From Simplicispira metamorpha (GTDB lineage: Bacteria > Pseudomonadota > Gammaproteobacteria > Burkholderiales > Burkholderiaceae_C): 64,000 nucleotides of DNA. Below, piece after piece: positions 1 through 9,537 of the stretch (its first letter is position 1; each line of letters starts with the position of its first letter). A program made the position numbers and the translations under genes. The notes beneath the pieces were generated by a model. That model was given only the letters and a program-made list of their open reading frames with translations, did not search any database and was not told the origin of the DNA. The stretch is taken from positions 1 to 64,000 of the forward strand of contig NZ_SLXH01000027.1 of the NCBI RefSeq assembly GCF_004341365.1, in the 5' to 3' direction.

Positions 1-1
1 T

Positions 2-97
2 GTGGAAGAACTGCGAGCGTTGGCTCAATACCAGTTTGCAATTCATCCATCTAGCATTCTTGGCGCTAATGCTCAAAAGACTTTGAACACGTTCTAA
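2..97 (+). CDS. possible 3' end of an upstream gene (partial)
   Basis: An open frame runs in from the left edge and stops at TAA 95-97, ending in residues such as AQYQFAIHPSSILGANAQ. The residue mix looks protein-like, but only 31 codons are visible and I do not recognise the family. The stop lies 11 bases before the pilM start, a typical intra-operon distance. It could also be non-coding leader of pilM. Confidence 0.3.
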   Translation: MEELRALAQYQFAIHPSSILGANAQKTLNTF

Positions 98-108
98 GGG
101 GAGTCATC

Positions 109-1188
109 TTGATTTCTGTGGGAACTTTGTTCAGCCGCCAGTCCGCGCCGTTGGTGGGCATTGACATCAGTTCCTCCAGTGTCAAGCTGGTCGAACTGGC
201 ACACGACAAGGCCGGAAACTTGGTTCTTGAGCGCTGCGCCATCGAGCCCTTGGAGCGGGGCTGGATTACGGACGGTAACATCGAAAAATTTGATGAAGTC
301 GCTGAAGCCTTGCGTCGTCTCATCAAGAAAAGTGGCACACGCACCAAAAACGTGGCGCTTGCACTGCCCCCTTCCGCAGTTATCACCAAAAAGATCAGCC
401 TGCCTGCTGGCATGACCGATCAGGAACTGGAGGTGCAGGTAGAGTCGGAGGCCAACCAGTACATCCCGTTCTCCCTGGACGAAGTGAGTCTGGATTTCTG
501 TGTCATTGGCCCGAACAAAGGCTCTCCTGGTGATGTGGATGTGTTGATTGCTGCCTCGCGCCGTGAGAAGGTGCAAGACCGTCAGGGGCTTGCAGAGGCT
601 GCGGGACTGAAGGCGGTGATTGTGGACATTGAGTCCCATGCTGCCCGCCTGGGTGCGAGTCGCTTGATTGCTGCGTTGCCCAACCAAGGGGTAGACGCCG
701 TGGTCGCCCTCTTTGAGGTGGGCGCACTGACCACCAGCATGCAGGTCATTCGCAATGATGAAGTGCTTTATGACCGCGACCAAGCCTTTGGTGGCGCCCA
801 ATTGACACAGTTGATCGTGCGGCAATATGGTTTTTCAGTAGAGGAAGCGGAAACCAAAAAACGCAATGGCGACTTGCCCGATGATTACTCTTCTGCGGTG
901 CTCAAGCCTTTCGTGGAGGTGATGGCCCAAGAAATTGGACGTGCCCTGCAGTTCTTTTTCACCAGTACGCCACACAACCGGGTTGACCACATATTGCTTG
1001 CGGGCGGCTCTGCGCCTTTGCCTGGTTTGACAGAGGCGGTCACCCAGCATGCAGGTTCTGCCTGTAGCGTTGTGAATCCTTTTGATGGCATGGAAATTGG
1101 AAATGCCGTACGCATGAAGAAAATGGTGCGCGAAGCGCCTTCTTACCTCACTTCATGCGGTCTTGCCATGCGGAGGTTTCTACAGTGA
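109..1188 (+). CDS. pilM: type IV pilus assembly protein PilM
   Basis: Cytoplasmic actin-like ATP-binding protein of the type IV pilus alignment subcomplex; it binds the short N-terminal tail of PilN. The 359 residues have the usual PilM length. The N-terminal phosphate-binding segment reads GIDISSSSVKLVEL (about residues 17-30), and a C-terminal nucleotide-binding segment LLAGGSAPLPGL lies near residue 300. The start is TTG 109, chosen because AAGGGGAG (96-103) sits just upstream. It is the first gene of pilMNOPQ, and its stop overlaps the pilN start (GTGA, 1185-1188). The family call is secure; the TTG start is slightly less so. Confidence 0.95.
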   Translation: MISVGTLFSRQSAPLVGIDISSSSVKLVELAHDKAGNLVLERCAIEPLERGWITDGNIEKFDEVAEALRRLIKKSGTRTKNVALALPPSAVITKKISLPAGMTDQELEVQVESEANQYIPFSLDEVSLDFCVIGPNKGSPGDVDVLIAASRREKVQDRQGLAEAAGLKAVIVDIESHAARLGASRLIAALPNQGVDAVVALFEVGALTTSMQVIRNDEVLYDRDQAFGGAQLTQLIVRQYGFSVEEAETKKRNGDLPDDYSSAVLKPFVEVMAQEIGRALQFFFTSTPHNRVDHILLAGGSAPLPGLTEAVTQHAGSACSVVNPFDGMEIGNAVRMKKMVREAPSYLTSCGLAMRRFLQ

Positions 1189-1814
1189 TTCTTATCAACC
1201 TGCTTCCACACCGGGAGGCCGCCCGCAAGCGCAGGCGTGAAGTTTTTCAGGCGACGATGTTTGCATCGTTACTGATTGGTTTGTTGATCGCTGGCGGCGT
1301 TTATTGGTGGCTTCAAAGCATGATCAATGCGCAACAAGAAAAGAATAATTTCTTGTTGCAAGAAACCAAAGTTCTGGAAAACCAGATCAAGGAAATTGCC
1401 ACCATTGAAGAAGAGATTGCGGCGCTGCGTGCACGCCAAAAAGCCGTAGAAGACTTGCAGTCTGACCGCAATCTGCCAGTGCACTTGCTCAGTGAGCTGG
1501 TCAAGCAGTTGCCTGATGGTGTCTATATCACGAGCCTCAAGCAAGCGGACAGGGTGGTAACCATGCAGGGCATGGCCCAGTCCAATGAACGTGTCTCAGA
1601 AATGCTGCGTAATCTTGCCAACAACACCCCTTGGTTGTCCAAGCCCGAGTTGGTGGAGATTGTTGCCAATAACGTGGCACTTACACCGCGTGACCAGCGG
1701 CGTGTGTCTGCGTTTAATTTGCGTTTTCAGTTGATGCGCTCCAGCGATGTGCAAAAAGCCATGGAAGCAGCCAGTGCGGCGGCACAGGGCGCAGCTACCC
1801 AGGCGGGAAAGTGA
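1185..1814 (+). CDS. pilN: type IV pilus assembly protein PilN
   Basis: Inner-membrane bitopic protein that links cytoplasmic PilM to periplasmic PilO. The short N-terminal tail carries the family signature INLLPHRE (residues 3-10), followed by a basic stretch, one transmembrane helix at about 25-45 and a heptad-like coiled coil at about 48-95. I start at GTG 1185 rather than the upstream in-frame ATG 1155. The tail signature then lies at the N-terminus, CGGAGG (1171-1176) is correctly spaced, and the GTG overlaps the pilM stop. The product is 209 residues, normal for PilN. Three bases separate it from pilO. Confidence 0.95.
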   Translation: MILINLLPHREAARKRRREVFQATMFASLLIGLLIAGGVYWWLQSMINAQQEKNNFLLQETKVLENQIKEIATIEEEIAALRARQKAVEDLQSDRNLPVHLLSELVKQLPDGVYITSLKQADRVVTMQGMAQSNERVSEMLRNLANNTPWLSKPELVEIVANNVALTPRDQRRVSAFNLRFQLMRSSDVQKAMEAASAAAQGAATQAGK

Positions 1815-1817
1815 CGC

Positions 1818-2492
1818 ATGGCAAAAAAACAAGCTCCCAAAATTGACCTGGCGGCCCTACAACAAGACCTCCAACGCCAATTCACCAACCTCGATTCCAA
1901 AGACCCGTCACTGTGGCCCATACTGCCACGCACGCTGTTGTGCGTTGCCATCGCTGTTGGCGTAGCTGTGTTTTTGTGGTTCATCAAGCTCACAGATTAC
2001 GAAGCCGAATTGGAGGCAGCACGGGCGCAAGAAGTGACTTTGCGCGAGGATTACCAACGAAAGCTCCTGAAAGCGGTCAGTCTTGACGCTCTCAAGAAGC
2101 AGCGAGAGCAGATTCAGCAGTATGTGCTTCAGTTGGAAAAGCAGTTGCCTAGCAAGGCCGAGATGGCGGCGTTGTTGTCTGATATCAACCAAGCAGGGCT
2201 TGGGCGTAGTTTGCAGTTTGAGCTGTTTCGGCCAGGGCAAGTGGTTGTGAGGGACTACTACGCTGAATTACCCATCGCCGTGCGTGTAACAGGCAAGTAC
2301 CACGACATAGGCGCTTTTGCAGCAGACATCGCGCACCTCTCGCGCATTGTCACCATGGACAACCTGTCCATCGTCCCGGGAACCAAAGACAGTGCCAGCC
2401 TCAGCATGGATGCCACCGCACGTACCTATCGTTACTTGGATCCTGAAGAAGTTCAGGCGCAGCGCAAGGCGACAGGGGGGGCAAAGAAATGA
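1818..2492 (+). CDS. pilO: type IV pilus assembly protein PilO
   Basis: Inner-membrane partner of PilN; the periplasmic PilN-PilO pair forms the alignment complex that contacts PilP. A cytoplasmic N-terminal tail of about 34 residues is followed by one transmembrane helix (about 35-58), a coiled coil (about 62-120) and a ferredoxin-like periplasmic domain containing the typical GLxxxxFxPG segment (GRSLQFELFRPGQ). The length of 224 residues is normal. It ends in an ATGA overlap with pilP (2489-2492), implying translational coupling. Confidence 0.95.
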   Translation: MAKKQAPKIDLAALQQDLQRQFTNLDSKDPSLWPILPRTLLCVAIAVGVAVFLWFIKLTDYEAELEAARAQEVTLREDYQRKLLKAVSLDALKKQREQIQQYVLQLEKQLPSKAEMAALLSDINQAGLGRSLQFELFRPGQVVVRDYYAELPIAVRVTGKYHDIGAFAADIAHLSRIVTMDNLSIVPGTKDSASLSMDATARTYRYLDPEEVQAQRKATGGAKK

Positions 2493-3034
2493 AGCCCATA
2501 CAGACTATTGCCATGGCCTTGTGCATTCTGCCGTTGCTGGGCTGTGGCTCGTCTGGTGAAGACGAGCTGCGCGAGTGGATGGCGCAAGAGCGGGCACAAA
2601 CCAAGCCACGTGTAACTCCACTGACCGAGCCTAAGCAATTTCAGCCGCAACCCTATACCGCAGATGCGGGCTTGGAGCCCTTTGATCGACTTAAATTGCT
2701 CCAGGCGCTGCGGCGTGATTCTGCGCAGGTTGCCGCTAACGCAGGGCTGATTGCGCCGGAGTTGGCGCGGCGAAAAGAACCTCTGGAGGCCTTCCCGTTA
2801 GACACCATGGCCATGGTGGGTAGCCTCAACAAGGTAGGAAAACCCACTGCTTTGCTCAAGGTGGATCAACTTTTGTACCAGGTTCAGGTTGGAAATTATT
2901 TGGGACAGAACTATGGCCGCATCACCGCTATTACGGAAACTGCCATTCAATTGCGTGAAATAGTGCAGGATGCCACGGGCGACTGGATAGAACGAACTGC
3001 ATCGCTGGAACTGCAAGAGGGAGCGAAAAAATGA
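2489..3034 (+). CDS. pilP: type IV pilus lipoprotein PilP
   Basis: Inner-membrane lipoprotein connecting PilN/PilO to the secretin PilQ. The signal peptide ends in the lipobox LLGC with lipidated Cys19. An unstructured linker follows, then a C-terminal beta domain (about 90-181) with GKPTALLKVDQLLYQVQVGN and a YLGQNYGRI segment typical of PilP. ATGA overlaps occur at both ends (with pilO and with pilQ at 3031-3034), so the five genes are tightly coupled. Confidence 0.95.
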   Translation: MKPIQTIAMALCILPLLGCGSSGEDELREWMAQERAQTKPRVTPLTEPKQFQPQPYTADAGLEPFDRLKLLQALRRDSAQVAANAGLIAPELARRKEPLEAFPLDTMAMVGSLNKVGKPTALLKVDQLLYQVQVGNYLGQNYGRITAITETAIQLREIVQDATGDWIERTASLELQEGAKK

Positions 3035-5175
3035 AACAGAAAAACGTCGCAATCGTGAAAGCACTCCGGCATGCTGCAGCCACTACAGTGGCTGTGTTGG
3101 TTTCCACCGCTGCCTGGGCACAAGGTGCCATTGAGGCCGTGACCGGCACCTTGCAAGGTGGCATGGAGGTGGTTCGTATTGATTTGACCGAGCCGTTGGC
3201 TGCTGTCCCGACCGGTTTTGCTACGCAGTCTCCCGCGCGCATCGCGCTGGACTTTCCTGGCACTGAAAACGCCACGGGCCGTTCTCTCGTCGAGGTGAAC
3301 CAAGGCAATCTGAAATCTGTCAATGTGGTACAGGCCCAGGGCCGTTCCCGCGTGGTTCTCAACCTCAAGCAAGCCACCGCTTACCGTGCTGAAATCCAGG
3401 GAAAGAGCCTGTTGGTGATGCTGGAATCGGTTCCTGCGCAACAGGGTGCCGCCCCGGCAGTTCAGAAGACTGTGTTTGCCGAGAGCTATAACCCTGACAT
3501 CCTGCCCATCAAGGATGTGGATTTCCGCCGCGGTGCCGATGGGGCCGGGCGCATCATTGTCGGCTTGGCCAGTAACCAAGTGGGCGTGGATTTGCGCCAG
3601 CAGGGCAAGGGCCTGACGATTGACTTTTTGCGCTCTTCCCTGCCAGAGGGCTTGCGCCGCCGCCTGGATGTGGCTGACTTCGGTACTCCCGTGCAGCTCA
3701 TCACCAGCACCGAGCAAGGCGAACGTGTGCGCATGGTGATTGAGCCTATTGGTGAGTGGGAGCACAGCGCCTATCAGAGTGACAATCAGTTCGTCATTGA
3801 AGTGCGCCAAAAAAAGGTGGACTTGAGCAAGCTCACGCAAGGCCCCGGTTACAGCGGCGAAAAGCTTTCCCTGAATTTCCAGAACATTGAAGTGCGCTCA
3901 CTGCTCCAGGTGATTGCCGACTTCACGAACTTCAATATCGTCACATCCGATACTGTCACTGGTGCACTGACCTTGCGTCTGAAGGATGTTCCTTGGGATC
4001 AGGCCTTGCAAATCATCATGGACGCCAAAGGACTTGGCATGCGCAAAACGGGCAGTGTGCTGTGGATTGCCCCCAAAGACGAGATTGACGACCGTACCAA
4101 GAAAGACTACGAAGCTGCCTTGGCTATCCAGAAGCTGGAGCCTCTGCGCACCCAGGCTTTCCAGCTGAACTACGCCAAGGCCGATGCCATCGTAGACCAA
4201 TTGACCAAGTCCAGCAGCGGTGGCGCTGCTGGTGGAAGCAGTACACGTTTTCTGTCGGAGCGCGGCAGCGCTATCTCCGAACCCCGTACCAACCAGATTT
4301 TTGTCTCTGACACCCAAGCCAAACTCGAGGAGGTGCGGGAATTGCTGGCACGTCTGGATGTGGCTGTACGCCAAGTGATGATTGAGGCGCGCATTGTGGA
4401 GGCATCTGACACCTTTGGTCGCTCCCTGGGTGTGCGTTTGGGAGGCACCGATTTGCGCGCCAACCGGGGCGGTGACGGTGGCTATGCTCTGGGCGGCAAT
4501 AACCGCGTGGGGTTTGGCACCAGCTATGGCAATGCGGTAGCTACCAGTGGCGCCGGAGGCCCGGTCAATAACCTGGGCCAATTTATCAATCTTCCTGCGC
4601 AAGCACTGGGCGGTTATGACCCTTCCAGCTTTGCCATTTCCATTTTCAACACCGCTGCAAACCGGTTCTTGAATCTGGAGATTTCGGCACTGGAAGCCGA
4701 TGGGAAGGGCAAAGTAGTATCCAGCCCGCGTGTGGTAACAGCAGACCAGACCAAAGCCCTGATTGAGCAGGGTACTGAATATCCCTATCCGGTCACTGCA
4801 CCCAATGGTGCCACCACGATTGCATTCAAAAAGGCGGTATTAAAGCTGGAAGTAATTCCACAAATAACACCTGAAGGCAACATCATTCTCGATCTGGACG
4901 TGAACAAAGACAGCCGTGGCGAGGGTACGACACAAGGTGTGGCGATCAATACCAAGCACATCAAGACACAGGTTTTGGTGGAGAACGGCGGCACCGTAGT
5001 GATTGGCGGTATCTTCGAATTGGAAGAAAAAACCGACGAAACCAAAACACCGTTTCTGGGGGATGTACCTGTGCTGGGTAATTTGTTCAAGACAAGAACC
5101 AAAGACTCCAGAAAAACGGAAATGCTGGTTTTCATTACCCCCAAGGTCATTACTGACCGGGCTGGGCAACGTTAA
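3031..5175 (+). CDS. pilQ: type IV pilus secretin PilQ
   Basis: Outer-membrane secretin through which the type IV pilus is extruded. A Sec signal peptide ends near residue 30 (AAWA-QG). Two AMIN peptidoglycan-binding domains follow (about 33-130 and 150-262), then a secretin N0/STN domain (about 285-350), an N1 domain (about 370-455) and the C-terminal secretin beta-barrel domain (about 500-710). The barrel contains VVTADQTKALIEQGTEYPY and a VPVLGNLFK motif near the end. The 714 residues match the family. The next gene begins 26 bases downstream, so co-transcription with the Ig-repeat lipoprotein is likely. Confidence 0.97.
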   Translation: MKQKNVAIVKALRHAAATTVAVLVSTAAWAQGAIEAVTGTLQGGMEVVRIDLTEPLAAVPTGFATQSPARIALDFPGTENATGRSLVEVNQGNLKSVNVVQAQGRSRVVLNLKQATAYRAEIQGKSLLVMLESVPAQQGAAPAVQKTVFAESYNPDILPIKDVDFRRGADGAGRIIVGLASNQVGVDLRQQGKGLTIDFLRSSLPEGLRRRLDVADFGTPVQLITSTEQGERVRMVIEPIGEWEHSAYQSDNQFVIEVRQKKVDLSKLTQGPGYSGEKLSLNFQNIEVRSLLQVIADFTNFNIVTSDTVTGALTLRLKDVPWDQALQIIMDAKGLGMRKTGSVLWIAPKDEIDDRTKKDYEAALAIQKLEPLRTQAFQLNYAKADAIVDQLTKSSSGGAAGGSSTRFLSERGSAISEPRTNQIFVSDTQAKLEEVRELLARLDVAVRQVMIEARIVEASDTFGRSLGVRLGGTDLRANRGGDGGYALGGNNRVGFGTSYGNAVATSGAGGPVNNLGQFINLPAQALGGYDPSSFAISIFNTAANRFLNLEISALEADGKGKVVSSPRVVTADQTKALIEQGTEYPYPVTAPNGATTIAFKKAVLKLEVIPQITPEGNIILDLDVNKDSRGEGTTQGVAINTKHIKTQVLVENGGTVVIGGIFELEEKTDETKTPFLGDVPVLGNLFKTRTKDSRKTEMLVFITPKVITDRAGQR

Positions 5176-5201
5176 GAATTTGTCATCGATAGGATAGGAA
5201 A

Positions 5202-7655
5202 ATGCAAAAAATATTCAGGGTATTAATGCTGATGCTGACAACAGCATTGCTGGCTTGTGGAGGGGGCGGTGGGTCTTCGGGTGGTAATCCCAACCAATCT
5301 ACATTGGTTACTACTGCTGGTTCTGAGGTCATTCTTCCTGTCGGTGCTGCTCGCAGTTACCAGATCAGTGGCGGTATCCCACCCTACCGTATCGGCAATA
5401 CCGACCAAGCGATTGCGATTGGTCAAATCACTGACAACACGTTGACTATCGGCACAGTATCTGCTGGTGCCACCAAGATCAACGTGCTGGACAACAGCGG
5501 TGCAACTATCTCGATTGAAGTCAAGGTGGGCTCCAGCATTCCGCTGTACACCACAGCACCTAGCGAACTCACCGTGGGTGTGGGCCCTGACGTGGCACGC
5601 ACTTTCTGGGTGGGTGGTGGTGGAGCTCCTTACACCGTCGAGGGCGGCGATAGCAATGTTGCGTTGGTGCAAATGCTGGGTGCTACCCAATGGCGTGTGA
5701 CCGGCGTTGCGATTGGCTCGACCACTATCAAGATCCGTGATGCTGCGGGCGAGGAAATCTCCATCGATTTGGAGGTTGGTTCACCCGAGTTACGTATCTC
5801 TCCTGATACGCTGGCCATGCCCGTAGGCTTGGATGCTGTAGCCAAGATCTCCGGTGGCCAGCCACCTTACCGTGTTGCGGGCGGTATCCCCGCTGCTATC
5901 ACCGCCACTATTGTTGGCGATGAGTTGCGCATCAAGGGTAATTTGGCTTCTAAGCTGGATGTCACCGTAGCCGACAGTGCAGGAAAAACCGTGAAGGTGG
6001 AGGTGGAAATTAATACTGCGACCACTTCTATCCGCTTGTCTCCGAGCGCTGTCTCTATCTCTGAAAGCGATACCCAGCCCATACAGTTCGGCATTTTTGG
6101 TGCTGTGGGCGCTACGTGTGTGTTTACGTCTGATCCCTCCTTCTTGCTACCAAGGGTGCCGGGCTGTGCTACTCGTAATACCGTGACACTAGACACTGGT
6201 ACTCGTGGCAGTCGCTGTGTGAATGGCACTACTGTCGTGGCGTTGACCGTCGTGGACGAGAACAAATCGGTGGGTACCGCAGAAATTACGATCGTGGACA
6301 ACGGTAGTTGCGGCAACCTGACGCTCTTGCCTGCCACTGCTCAAGTGCGCGTGGGCGCCACAATGCAACTGGCAATTGCTGGTGGTTCGGGCCAATACAT
6401 TGTGTCTTCCGACAATCCTGCCGTGGCTACAGCCACGGCCTCGGGTGTGGTGATGGTGGTCACTGCGGGTAGCCGTACCGGCAGTGCCATCATTACGCTG
6501 CGCGATCAGTCTGACACCTCCAAGGTAGTGACTCTGCCGGTGACCGTAGTCACTGACACCACGCCGGGTGTGCCAGCACTAGTAGCGTCGCCTCAATCCC
6601 TGAACCTTGGTTCGGGTGCTTCTGCCGATGTACTGCTCAGTGGTGGTTCGGGTAAGTTCGACTACGCTGTGAGCAACTCGGCGGTTGCCACAGCGGTTCT
6701 GGCTGGCAATAAGATGACTGTGACGGCGGGTGCAACCACAGGTGCAGCTACGGTGACGGTACGTGACCAAGCGGATGCGACCCGCACAGTGGTAATTCCT
6801 GTGACGGTGACAGCGGGTACTGCACCAGTCAAACCCATGACGGCATCGCCTTCGGCAGCGACGGGTTCGGTGCAGGAAACCTTGCAGTTCCTGTTGCAGA
6901 ACGGAACGGCACCTTACAGCGTGGTGGTATCCAACCCCAGTGTGGCCTCGGTCACGCTGCCTGTGGTTGCCAATCTGATCAATGTCAAACTGTTGCAAGC
7001 TGGCCAAACCACCTTGGTCGTGACCGATGCCAATAGCCAAACTCTGAATATCGAGGTGACTGCCAACCAAACACAGCAGGCTTCGCTGCGTTTTGCTCCA
7101 AGCGCATTTGAAATTGGCGAAGACTCTCTGTTGCCAGTTACGCTGACGGTATTTGGTGGTACGCCGCCGTACCGTGCCGTGACCAGCGACCTGACGCTTT
7201 CTGGTGTTCAAGTGAACAGCAATGAGTACACAGTCGGTTTGGGTACCCAGGGCAATCGTTGTATCAATCCTGTGGACTCCAGTGGTAAATACATTCCCAG
7301 TGGCTCCTATCCTGTGACACTGACAGTGATCGATTCCGGTGGTGCTTTTGCCACCAGCGTCATGACTATCCGTGATAACGGTTCCGGCATGCCTGGCGTT
7401 TGTCCAACTGGTTCTGTTTTCACCACTACAGCCGGTCCTGCAACGTCCGTGTTGCTCGGTAGCTCGCGTACCTACTCCATCAGTGGCGGCACTCAACCTT
7501 ACACGGTGGCGTCCAGCAACCCCGCTGTGGCAGCTGCGGCTTTGTCCAGTCAGAATGGTTTCAGCATCACTGGTTTGACGGTTGGCAACGCTACGGTCAC
7601 TATCCGTGATGCTGCTGCAGGAACCGTCACTATTGCTGTAACGGTCAGCCCGTAA
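5202..7655 (+). CDS. Ig-like repeat lipoprotein linked to the pil operon, function unknown
   Basis: An 817-residue predicted lipoprotein: the signal peptide ends in LLAC (Cys19), followed by a Gly/Ser-rich linker. The rest is about eight to nine degenerate repeats of roughly 80-90 residues. Their shared pattern is ISGGxxPYxV, then SNPAVA, then a G-x-ATVTIRD-x-AG turn and a VTIxVTV strand, resembling bacterial Ig-like (BIG2-type) domains. Two repeats (near residues 300-390 and 650-740) carry cysteines that could form disulfides. It starts 26 bases after pilQ with AGGATAGGAAA as ribosome-binding site. No catalytic motif is visible. A surface adhesin or pilus-associated role is inferred only from domain type and position. 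Confidence 0.8.
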   Translation: MQKIFRVLMLMLTTALLACGGGGGSSGGNPNQSTLVTTAGSEVILPVGAARSYQISGGIPPYRIGNTDQAIAIGQITDNTLTIGTVSAGATKINVLDNSGATISIEVKVGSSIPLYTTAPSELTVGVGPDVARTFWVGGGGAPYTVEGGDSNVALVQMLGATQWRVTGVAIGSTTIKIRDAAGEEISIDLEVGSPELRISPDTLAMPVGLDAVAKISGGQPPYRVAGGIPAAITATIVGDELRIKGNLASKLDVTVADSAGKTVKVEVEINTATTSIRLSPSAVSISESDTQPIQFGIFGAVGATCVFTSDPSFLLPRVPGCATRNTVTLDTGTRGSRCVNGTTVVALTVVDENKSVGTAEITIVDNGSCGNLTLLPATAQVRVGATMQLAIAGGSGQYIVSSDNPAVATATASGVVMVVTAGSRTGSAIITLRDQSDTSKVVTLPVTVVTDTTPGVPALVASPQSLNLGSGASADVLLSGGSGKFDYAVSNSAVATAVLAGNKMTVTAGATTGAATVTVRDQADATRTVVIPVTVTAGTAPVKPMTASPSAATGSVQETLQFLLQNGTAPYSVVVSNPSVASVTLPVVANLINVKLLQAGQTTLVVTDANSQTLNIEVTANQTQQASLRFAPSAFEIGEDSLLPVTLTVFGGTPPYRAVTSDLTLSGVQVNSNEYTVGLGTQGNRCINPVDSSGKYIPSGSYPVTLTVIDSGGAFATSVMTIRDNGSGMPGVCPTGSVFTTTAGPATSVLLGSSRTYSISGGTQPYTVASSNPAVAAAALSSQNGFSITGLTVGNATVTIRDAAAGTVTIAVTVSP

Positions 7656-7695
7656 TGCCAACTCCCCTCCCATGCCCAGCAGGGGATGAGGGCTG

Positions 7696-8244
7696 ATGCA
7701 AATCACCCTCATCGGCATGCCGGGTTGCGGCAAATCCACCGTCGGGCGGCAACTCGCCCGGCGGCTGGGGATAGCCTTTATCGACTCTGATCAGGTGATA
7801 GAGCGGCGCATCGGTTGCTCTATCCGTTTCTTTTTTGACCGCGAGGGCGAAGACGCTTTTCGTGACATCGAAGAGGCGGTTCTGGATGAACTTACCGCCG
7901 GCACTACGCCGGCGGTTCTGTCTACGGGTGGTGGCGCAGTGCTGCGTTCCGCCAACCGCCTGCGTTTGCGTGACCGAGGCCGGGTGATTTACCTGCACGC
8001 TGCGCCTGAAGATATTTACCGACGCCTGCGCCACGACACCACGCGCCCGCTGTTGCAGGTGCAAGACCCGTTGCAGCGGCTGCGTAGCCTGTATGTACAG
8101 CGCGATCCGCTCTACCGAGAGACGGCGCATTACGTTATTGAAACTGGCCGCCCTTCTGTAGCTACCCTGGTCAATATGGTGACCATGCAGCTGGAATTAG
8201 CGGGCGCACCTGTTGTTTTCGCCGCTCGTTCGGCGGCTCCTTGA
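7696..8244 (+). CDS. aroK: shikimate kinase AroK
   Basis: Phosphorylates shikimate to shikimate 3-phosphate in aromatic amino acid synthesis (cytoplasm). The 182 residues hold a Walker A loop GMPGCGKST (residues 7-15), the DSD substrate-binding segment, [13 protein letters not shown] and the shikimate-binding STGGGAVL loop. A purine-rich AGGGGATGAGGG lies before the ATG. It precedes aroB, as is usual in proteobacteria. Confidence 0.97.
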   Translation: MQITLIGMPGCGKSTVGRQLARRLGIAFIDSDQVIERRIGCSIRFFFDREGEDAFRDIEEAVLDELTAGTTPAVLSTGGGAVLRSANRLRLRDRGRVIYLHAAPEDIYRRLRHDTTRPLLQVQDPLQRLRSLYVQRDPLYRETAHYVIETGRPSVATLVNMVTMQLELAGAPVVFAARSAAP

Positions 8245-8285
8245 CCGGGGTGCAGCCGCGCTGCACCGCTCCTGTTTTTTACACC

Positions 8286-9422
8286 ATGCAGACTGAACTG
8301 ACTTCTTCCTCGTCTTTTGGGGCGCTCGGTGCTCAAACTGTCACTATCGACCTGGCCGAGCGCAGCTACCCCATCGTGATTGGTACCGATCTGCTGCCAG
8401 CCGCCGCGCTGTATGCGCATCTGCCCAAGGCTATGGCGGCGCTCATCGTGACCAACACCATGGTGGCGCCCTTGTACGCGCAGGCACTGCAAGGCGCGCT
8501 GGCGGGCCAATACGCCCAGGTGCACACCGTGGTGCTGCCCGATGGCGAGGAGCACAAAACTTGGCAGACCCTGAACCTGATTTTTGATGCCCTGTTACAG
8601 CATGGCTGTGACCGCAAAACCGTGTTGTTTGCCTTGGGCGGCGGCGTGGTAGGTGACATGACCGGCTTTGCCGCCGCCAGTTACATGCGCGGCGTGCCGT
8701 TTGTGCAGGTGCCGACCACGCTGTTGGCCCAGGTCGATTCGTCGGTGGGCGGCAAAACTGCCATCAACCACCCGCTGGGCAAAAACATGATTGGCGCTTT
8801 CTACCAGCCCCAGCTGGTGGTGTGTGACCTGGCCACGCTCGACACCCTGGCACCGCGCGAACTCAGCGCCGGGCTGGCAGAAATCATCAAATACGGGCCG
8901 ATTGCCGACATGGCCTTCATGGACTGGCTGGAGGCGAACATGGATGCCCTGCTGGCGCGCGATCGCACTGCGCTGGCCCACGCCGTGCGCCGCAGCTGTG
9001 AGATCAAAGCCTGGGTGGTGGGCCAGGACGAGCGTGAATCGGGCCTGCGCGCCATCCTGAACTTTGGCCACACCTTTGGCCACGCCATCGAGGCCGGCAT
9101 GGGCTATGGCGCCTGGCTGCACGGCGAGGGCGTGGGCGCTGGCATGGTGATGGCCACCGAGCTCTCGCGCCGTCTGGGCCTGGTCGATGGCGCGTTTGCC
9201 GCGCGCCTGCAAGCGCTGGTGCAGCGCGCCGGGTTGCCGGTGCGCGGCCCGGTGCTCGATGCCCAGGACAACGCAGGCCGCTATTTGGAGCTGATGCGTG
9301 TCGATAAAAAAGCCGAGGGCGGTGAAATCCGCTTTGTCGTCATCGACGGCCCCGGTCAGGCTGCCGTGCGCGCTGCCCCCGATGCGCTGGTGCGTGAAGT
9401 CATCGACGCCTGCTGCACCTGA
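8286..9422 (+). CDS. aroB: 3-dehydroquinate synthase AroB
   Basis: Converts DAHP to 3-dehydroquinate, the second step of the shikimate pathway, using NAD and a divalent metal. Seen are [14 protein letters not shown] (NAD-binding), the long conserved block around [15 protein letters not shown], the metal and catalytic segment [10 protein letters not shown], and [11 protein letters not shown] with the metal-binding histidines. I place the start at ATG 8286 (378 residues). A TTG at 8241 would overlap the aroK stop and add 15 residues unlike the family. The C-terminus is complete. Confidence 0.96.
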   Translation: MQTELTSSSSFGALGAQTVTIDLAERSYPIVIGTDLLPAAALYAHLPKAMAALIVTNTMVAPLYAQALQGALAGQYAQVHTVVLPDGEEHKTWQTLNLIFDALLQHGCDRKTVLFALGGGVVGDMTGFAAASYMRGVPFVQVPTTLLAQVDSSVGGKTAINHPLGKNMIGAFYQPQLVVCDLATLDTLAPRELSAGLAEIIKYGPIADMAFMDWLEANMDALLARDRTALAHAVRRSCEIKAWVVGQDERESGLRAILNFGHTFGHAIEAGMGYGAWLHGEGVGAGMVMATELSRRLGLVDGAFAARLQALVQRAGLPVRGPVLDAQDNAGRYLELMRVDKKAEGGEIRFVVIDGPGQAAVRAAPDALVREVIDACCT

Positions 9423-9494
9423 GCTGCGTGCGGGGCAGGGCGCACTGGGCCGCCGTGCTGTAGATTGGTGGGATGTGCTTTTATTGCTATTTTA

Positions 9495-9537
9495 ATGATA
9501 GCTGTTAGCGCCCGCTGTACGGGCTCTGGAGGCTAAT
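9495..9537. repeat. intergenic hairpin repeat, copy 1
   Basis: This copy of the dispersed element reads ATGATAGCTGTTAGCGCCC, then a small GCCCG/CGGGC hairpin, then CTGGAGGCTAATTT. It fills the gap between aroB and the dGTPase-like gene. Its GGAGG (9528-9532) sits at ribosome-binding distance from the TTG start at 9538. Confidence 0.8.
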
